From NCBI GenBank assembly GCA_030691295.1, contig JAUYEQ010000170.1:1-7557 (forward strand): 7,557 nt of DNA, written 5' to 3'. Position 1 is the stretch's first letter, and the number at the start of each line of letters is the position of its first letter. Below the pieces are notes generated by a model, which ran no database searches, was not told the DNA's origin, and saw only the letters and a list, made by a program, of their open reading frames with translations. Below, piece by piece: positions 6,036-7,557 of the stretch. This stretch comes from Bacteroidota bacterium. GTDB lineage: Bacteria; Bacteroidota; Bacteroidia; Bacteroidales; Prolixibacteraceae. The position numbers and the translations under genes were made by a program.

Positions 6036-6341
6036 TTACTCGCCGCAGGTGCACCGTTGCAGGCAGTCAACAATCTGACTCAGAATGTCGTGTTTCAAAT
6101 AATAGTAGGTATTTTTTCCTTCACGGCGCGAGCAAAGCACACCTTTGTCTTTCAAAATCCCCAAATGGTGCGAAGTGGTCGATTGCTCGATCCCGAGCAA
6201 CTCATGTATTTCGGTTACCGTCAGTTTCTTACCCCCTTCCAAATGTTTTAAAATGGCTATACGCATTGGGTGGGCAATGGCTTTTAGCATATTGGCTGCC
6301 ATTTCCAGACGGTCGGTATCTAATTCCTGAATATTGATCAT
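6036..6341 (-). CDS. ArsR-family winged-helix repressor with a cysteine-rich C-terminus
   Basis: Product of 101 residues from the ATG at 6341; an in-frame ATG at 6383 would add 14 residues. I prefer 6341 because an exact -7 element (6362-6369) lies between the two ATGs, so the message would start downstream of the longer start. Family signatures (numbered from 6341): 'MLKAIAHPMRIAILKHL' (18-34), helix-turn-helix 'LTVTEIHELLGIEQSTTSHHLGILKDKGVL' split across 40-69, and the wing 'SRREGKNTYYYL' (71-82). ArsR proteins are dimeric repressors, often released by metals or thiol oxidation. The classic ArsR 'CVC' site in the recognition region is absent. Instead there are Cys70 and a C-terminal C...C.C cluster (Cys93, Cys97, Cys99, ending CTCGE), a possible soft-metal or thiol sensor. 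No metal-transport gene is nearby, so the target is unknown. Confidence 0.88.
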   Translation of the reverse strand: MINIQELDTDRLEMAANMLKAIAHPMRIAILKHLEGGKKLTVTEIHELLGIEQSTTSHHLGILKDKGVLCSRREGKNTYYYLKHDILSQIVDCLQRCTCGE

Positions 6342-6361
6342 AGCTGAGAATTTAACAGATG

Positions 6362-6379
6362 CAAATATATAAATATTTG
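6362..6379 (-). promoter_or_regulatory. Promoter and likely self-operator of the ArsR-family gene
   Basis: Read leftward, TATATTTG (6369-6362) is an exact TAnnTTTG -7 element, with TTTT 19 bases upstream in the -33 position. The same bases form the right half of a perfect inverted repeat: CAAATAT (6362-6368), spacer ATAA, ATATTTG (6373-6379). ArsR-family repressors typically bind AT-rich inverted repeats that overlap their own promoter, so this is a good candidate for negative autoregulation. It also decides the start codon in favour of 6341. The repeat lies 167 bases from the polyprenyl synthase start and 142 bases from that gene's -7 element, so shared control is uncertain. Confidence 0.5.
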
Positions 6380-6487
6380 ACATTCAGGAAAAGAAAAAAG
6401 AGACAACAACACAGTTTAGACGGATTACAAATAAATGGAAATTAGTTTATTGCTTTGCTGCTGATGAAAATCGACCAATTGTTTTTG

Positions 6488-6521
6488 TTTGGCAAAAAAG
6501 CAATTAAATTTTCTATTTTTG
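6488..6521 (+). promoter_or_regulatory. Bacteroidota-type promoter for the polyprenyl synthase gene
   Basis: TATTTTTG at 6514-6521 matches the TAnnTTTG -7 consensus, and TTTG at 6488-6491 could be the -33 element. The spacing of 22 bases is slightly above the usual 19-21. Transcription would begin near 6528, leaving a leader of about 18 bases before the ATG at 6546. The rest of the 204-base gap back to the arsR start is AT-rich; apart from the arsR operator I see nothing else in it. Confidence 0.55.
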
Positions 6522-6545
6522 AAGCACTTTAAAAAATGAGTCTGA

Positions 6546-7520
6546 ATGACCTCTTTGGAAATCATCAAATCGCCCATACAGGAAGAACTAAAAAGCTTTG
6601 AAAAGTATTTCAAAGAAGCCATTAAAAGTGATGTTCCATTTCTTCAAATCATAATTCGCTATATCCTGAAGAAGAAGGGAAAGCAAATGCGGCCAATGTT
6701 TGTATTTCTTTCTGCCAAAATGCTAGGCGAATTTAGCGGGTCAACAAACCTGGCGGCTTCCTCCATCGAACTTTTGCATACTGCTACTTTGATTCACGAC
6801 GATGTGGTGGACGAATCGTACGAACGGCGCGGCAGTTTCTCCATCAATGCCCTCTGGAAAAACAAAATTGCTGTTTTGGTCGGCGATTTCATCCTTGCAA
6901 AAGGCATGCTCAACGCACTCGACCAGAAAGAATACCGATTTCTGCACCTGATTTCGCGTGCTGTGAAAGACATGAGCGAGGGCGAAATTCTGCAAATGCG
7001 CAAAAGTCGTAAACTCGACATCGACAATGATACTTATTTCGAAATTATCAGGAAGAAAACGGCTTCGCTGATTGCCACCAGTATGGCTATGGGAGCGGCC
7101 TCGGTTACAAAAGATGATGAAATTGTGGAACGGATGTTTCAGATTGGGTTGGATGTTGGAATTGCTTTTCAGATCAAAGACGACATTTTTGACTACCAGC
7201 ACAAAGGGATTTTGGGAAAACCTACCGGTAACGACATCAAAGAGAAAAAAATAACACTGCCGCTTTTATTTGTCCTGAACAACTGCAAGTCGGGAGAAAG
7301 AAGCCGAATCCTTCACTTGATCAAGTGTAAAAATAAAAATCAGGCCAAAGTAAAAGAGCTGGTCGATTTGGTGGTAAGTCGCGGCGGACTTGAATATGCC
7401 GCCGATCAGATGAACGAATTCCGCGAAAAGGCCATTTCCGGAATCATGGAATTTCCAGAAAGTGACGCAAGAACCGCACTCATTGAATTGGTGAATTATT
7501 CGACGACAAGAAAAAAGTAG
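6546..7520 (+). CDS. Long-chain polyprenyl diphosphate synthase (octaprenyl/heptaprenyl type)
   Basis: Product of 324 residues, the normal length for IspB-like trans-prenyltransferases. These all-helical, magnesium-dependent cytoplasmic enzymes add isopentenyl units to farnesyl or geranylgeranyl diphosphate. In Bacteroidota the product is expected to be the side chain of menaquinone. Key motifs: GKQMRP (45-50, IPP binding), the first aspartate-rich motif HDDVVDESYERRG (Asp85, Asp86, Asp89), VGDFILAK (112-119), KTASLIATSM (171-180), and the second aspartate-rich motif FQIKDDIFDY (Asp212, Asp213, Asp216) followed by GKPTGNDIKEKKITLPL. The residue five positions before the first motif is a small Ala (Ala80), as in long-chain synthases, where bulky residues would cap the product early. 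Exact chain length cannot be read from this. It is divergent from the arsR-family gene and has its own promoter. A 21-codon frame from ATG 6536 overlaps the start out of frame and is probably spurious. Confidence 0.93.
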   Translation: MTSLEIIKSPIQEELKSFEKYFKEAIKSDVPFLQIIIRYILKKKGKQMRPMFVFLSAKMLGEFSGSTNLAASSIELLHTATLIHDDVVDESYERRGSFSINALWKNKIAVLVGDFILAKGMLNALDQKEYRFLHLISRAVKDMSEGEILQMRKSRKLDIDNDTYFEIIRKKTASLIATSMAMGAASVTKDDEIVERMFQIGLDVGIAFQIKDDIFDYQHKGILGKPTGNDIKEKKITLPLLFVLNNCKSGERSRILHLIKCKNKNQAKVKELVDLVVSRGGLEYAADQMNEFREKAISGIMEFPESDARTALIELVNYSTTRKK

Positions 7521-7557
7521 TTTAATTACCGTACCTTCCGAAATACCTTCTCTGAGA
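7521..7557. other. Right-edge 37 bases, no assignable feature
   Basis: The bases after the polyprenyl synthase stop contain no terminator hairpin. A convergent minus-strand gene could end here: two leftward frames reach a TAA just before the stop of the synthase gene (C-termini ...VFRKVR or ...RYFGRYGN). Too little is visible to choose between them or to claim a gene. Confidence 0.25.

Noticed and set aside
6032..6337. Plus-strand frames of 61-101 codons over the ArsR-family gene
   Set aside because: They are antisense shadows of a clear winged-helix gene.
6536..6601. A 21-codon frame (MSLNDLFGNHQ...) starting 10 bases before the polyprenyl synthase ATG
   Set aside because: It is very short, out of frame with the synthase and has no sign of being an attenuator or regulatory leader peptide.
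6741..7202. A 153-codon minus-strand frame inside the polyprenyl synthase gene
   Set aside because: It is antisense to a gene with both aspartate-rich motifs intact, and its product has no recognisable features.
1..7557. CRISPR arrays, tRNA or rRNA genes, insertion sequences, riboswitches
   Set aside because: No regularly spaced long repeats, cloverleaf-like sequences, transposase frames or long structured leaders were found; every larger stretch is explained by protein genes.

Overview
The window looks like an ordinary chromosomal stretch from a member of the Bacteroidota, probably the Bacteroidales/Marinilabiliales side of the phylum. The evidence is fourfold. There are no Shine-Dalgarno sequences in front of the genes. 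Several genes are preceded by exact TAnnTTTG -7 elements, the Bacteroidota promoter type. Intergenic gaps carry short repeats of a style I associate with this phylum. The protein sequences also fit. No genus can be named from this.

Layout, left to right: (1) the 5' end of an unrecognised minus-strand gene with its promoter (1-241); (2) a plus-strand tRNA-dihydrouridine synthase (302-1273); (3) a minus-strand AT-rich type II toxin-antitoxin pair of ParE/RelE type (1318-1853), with an unlisted 50-codon minus-strand gene behind it (1908-2060) that resembles the N-terminal part of HigA-type antitoxins; (4) a repeat-rich gap, then full-length polA with all three domains and all catalytic motifs (2205-5006), a second repeat-rich gap, and queD (5097-5546), all on the minus strand; (5) a plus-strand antitoxin gene with a clear promoter (5682-5891), overlapping a 42-codon ORF that looks like a RelE-family toxin cut off after its N-terminal third (5881-6009); (6) a minus-strand ArsR-family repressor with an inverted repeat lying on its own -7 element (6036-6379); (7) a divergent long-chain polyprenyl diphosphate synthase (6546-7520).

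The housekeeping genes serve unrelated jobs: tRNA modification (dihydrouridine and the queuosine/7-deazaguanine precursor pathway), DNA replication and repair, and the isoprenoid side chain of menaquinone. The accessory layer between them is a set of three toxin-antitoxin-like loci in different states: one apparently complete, one with a truncated toxin, one reduced to an antitoxin-like fragment. I see no sign of a large undescribed system. The points most worth checking are the decayed toxin-antitoxin loci, the orphan cysteine-tailed ArsR regulator with its operator, and the intergenic repeats flanking polA.
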